From Roseateles toxinivorans (GTDB lineage Bacteria; Pseudomonadota; Gammaproteobacteria; Burkholderiales; Burkholderiaceae_C): a stretch of 64,000 bases of DNA. Made by a program: the position numbers and the translations under genes. The notes below the pieces were generated by a model. It did no database searches. It was not told the origin of the DNA and saw only the letters and a list, made by a program, of their open reading frames with translations. This document shows, piece after piece, positions 62,646-64,000 of this stretch. The DNA is taken from NCBI RefSeq assembly GCF_004362525.1, contig NZ_SNXS01000015.1, positions 1-64,000 of the forward strand, written 5' to 3'. Numbering within the stretch: position 1 is the stretch's first letter; every line of letters starts with the position of its first letter.

Positions 62646-64000
62646 TCAGAAAGGTTTGAAAATTGACTCTCCCGCTTCATGAAGGCGTCGATAGAACTCT
62701 AGTGCATATCGATCAGTCATGCAGGCAATGAAGTCGCAAATTATTCTCTTCTTGTCCTCAGCCCCATCTAGGTATCTATGAAGATCTCGATAGTCTTCCG
62801 GAAGTAGGCGCTCTCCACCCGATTTGCTAAGGACATCAAATATATCCTTAATAATGTCGGCTCCCCTGTTCTCAACAACCTTGAGGCGAGGGGACATTAT
62901 TGTTAATTCATAGGTTAAGTGCTTAAGAATTTCTACTCGAGTTCGAGTTAACTGGTTAAGGTAAACTTTAGAAAGAGCCGGGCATCTATCGTTGTACCTT
63001 ATCTCAACGCCTTCTATAGCATTTCCGACCAATGATGCAGTAAAGGATGTTCTGAGATATCCGTTGCCCGCTATGCTGTCAGATAGCTGGTATGCGCTCA
63101 AAACTGGCACGTCCATTTGAATTCCACGCTTGCTGTCAAAGATGGTCTTCAGTACGTTTTTCACCACCGTTTTCGGGGCAAATTTTTTGCTTTGACTGGC
63201 TATCTGCTGAGACAGTAGCTCGGTATATCCAAGGGATTGGCGCAGCACCGCTTCATTACCATCCTCGAAGATCTCGGCAAACAAATCTTGCACGTGATTA
63301 AGTAAGTCTTTCTCATCAATACGACCTATCCCCTCTTTCTCTAGGTTAAAATTAACTTTCTCGTGCACATTTTTAAGGGCTTCACCATCTCTGGAAGTCC
63401 TCCAAAGTAAACGAAGTGGGCTGAGAAATTCAGCCTTGAAGGTGTCTTCTAAGTCATAGGTCGAATATGCGATGTCGTCAGCAATATCCATAATCTGGCA
63501 TTCTATTGTTTTGAATTCGCCAAGATTTACAGTTTGACCGCTTTCCTTCAAAACTGCGGCCTTAATATTTGCAACTAGCTCTGCCTCTGACTTGTAGAAT
63601 CCTTTTTCAATGCGCTTTCCTTCCCGCGCCTGTAACCCTATTTGTTGATCATATTTGAGGATCGACGCCAGTGAGCGATAGGTTAGATTTAATCCTACGC
63701 GCGCGTCTTTCCCATTGCGGTGAGGTGATTGATCGACATCAACACCTTGTTCCAGGCGTTTTTCGAGTCGGGCCAAGATCCGCAAAGATTGGGCATTTCC
63801 TTCAAACCCACCCATTCCTTGCATGCATTCATTTAGTGCCTTCTCGCCATTGTGACCAAATGGAGGGTGCCCAATATCATGTGCAAGAGCGGCAACTTCT
63901 ATTAGATCGTAGTCAATACGTTGACTTGGCTCGGCATCCAAAAGTTCTTTACACTCAGAATTCAGCTTCATCGCGATCGTCTTTGCGATCTGAGCTACCT
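62646..64000 (-). CDS. dgt: dGTPase-like HD-domain triphosphohydrolase (partial, runs off right edge)
   Basis: About 450 codons are visible on the minus strand, with the frame open to position 64000 (first residues VAQIAKTIA). The HD motif reads ALAHDIGHPPFGHNGEKAL and MDIADDIAYSTYDLEDTF is the downstream metal/nucleotide segment, both typical of deoxyguanosine triphosphate triphosphohydrolase, which removes triphosphate from dGTP. Only the first about 50 residues seem to lie outside the window. It is A+T-rich (25/60 in 62701-62760) unlike the backbone. dGTPases in mobile DNA can act as antiphage nucleotide-depletion systems; this is inference here. Confidence 0.85.
   Translation of the reverse strand, partial: VAQIAKTIAMKLNSECKELLDAEPSQRIDYDLIEVAALAHDIGHPPFGHNGEKALNECMQGMGGFEGNAQSLRILARLEKRLEQGVDVDQSPHRNGKDARVGLNLTYRSLASILKYDQQIGLQAREGKRIEKGFYKSEAELVANIKAAVLKESGQTVNLGEFKTIECQIMDIADDIAYSTYDLEDTFKAEFLSPLRLLWRTSRDGEALKNVHEKVNFNLEKEGIGRIDEKDLLNHVQDLFAEIFEDGNEAVLRQSLGYTELLSQQIASQSKKFAPKTVVKNVLKTIFDSKRGIQMDVPVLSAYQLSDSIAGNGYLRTSFTASLVGNAIEGVEIRYNDRCPALSKVYLNQLTRTRVEILKHLTYELTIMSPRLKVVENRGADIIKDIFDVLSKSGGERLLPEDYRDLHRYLDGAEDKKRIICDFIACMTDRYALEFYRRLHEAGESIFKPF

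Larger units (their letters stand above)
61680..64000. mobile_element. Probable genomic island edge inserted in comM (partial)
   Basis: From the comM break to the window end the base composition drops: positions 62701-62760 contain 25 G or C of 60, against a clearly G+C-rich backbone. The three genes inside (XRE regulator, LRAT-like, dGTPase) are unrelated to comM. comM is a known integration site for genomic islands. No integrase, transposase or second junction is in the window, so the element type is unknown. No Tn7-like TGT end is visible at the junction. Confidence 0.6.

Overview
The window is G+C-rich, densely packed beta-proteobacterial chromosome, probably from the Burkholderiales (Rubrivivax/Roseateles/Paucibacter-like). 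The markers are a methionine synthase split into two genes, a DUF3567 protein, a PhaM-type granule regulator, two Bug-type solute-binding proteins and a PEP-CTERM-tagged exoprotein. No rRNA, tRNA or CRISPR was seen. The last 2.3 kb (from about 61680) is clearly A+T-richer and looks horizontally acquired.

Layout. 1-95: the end of an IS5-like insertion sequence touching the stop codon of a carboxylesterase gene. 0.8-8.7 kb: AraC regulator plus DMT exporter, S41 lipoprotein protease, a lysine/alanine/proline-rich DNA-binding-like protein, a short PssA, a PafA-type phosphatase and a cyclase-PilZ fusion. 8.8-15.9 kb: a MarR-glcDEF glycolate oxidase operon, divergent from a Bug solute-binding protein and a sulfatase/phosphonate-monoesterase-like hydrolase. 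15.9-28.9 kb: small conserved genes (DUF1801, tautomerase, DUF1697), FIST and PhaM, TraB/GumN, VOC, an HTH-HATPase-DUF4325 fusion, CpdB, a double-AAA ATPase, DUF3567, DUF3108 and an FAH hydrolase. 28.9-34.2 kb: a polyamine-type binding protein directly followed by a large PAS/GAF/GGDEF/EAL sensor, an arrangement like NspS-MbaA. 34.2-46.3 kb: M16 peptidase, LysR/SDR pair, small unknown proteins including a translationally coupled leftward set, a stop-interrupted GNAT gene, a beta-CASP nuclease operon and an enoyl-CoA hydratase. 46.3-50.3 kb: a leftward acyl-CoA catabolism-type operon.

50.3-55.7 kb holds methionine synthase in two pieces. The homocysteine-binding part is one gene. The folate, cobalamin and reactivation part is a second gene carrying a convincing S-adenosylhomocysteine riboswitch in its leader. 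An opposing degenerate HD-GYP gene lies between them. Then come a PEP-CTERM glycerophosphodiesterase, a DUF1800-DUF1501 export pair and a lipoprotein hydrolase.

61.2-64.0 kb: only the C-terminal third of comM (yifB) is left. It is cut just before its CPCG motif, and beyond the cut lie an XRE-type regulator, a short LRAT-like cysteine-enzyme candidate and a dGTPase that runs off the window. This looks like the edge of a genomic island in comM, possibly a defence island. The best leads are this island, the riboswitch on the split metH, the binding protein/c-di-GMP sensor pair and the HTH-HATPase-DUF4325 fusion.
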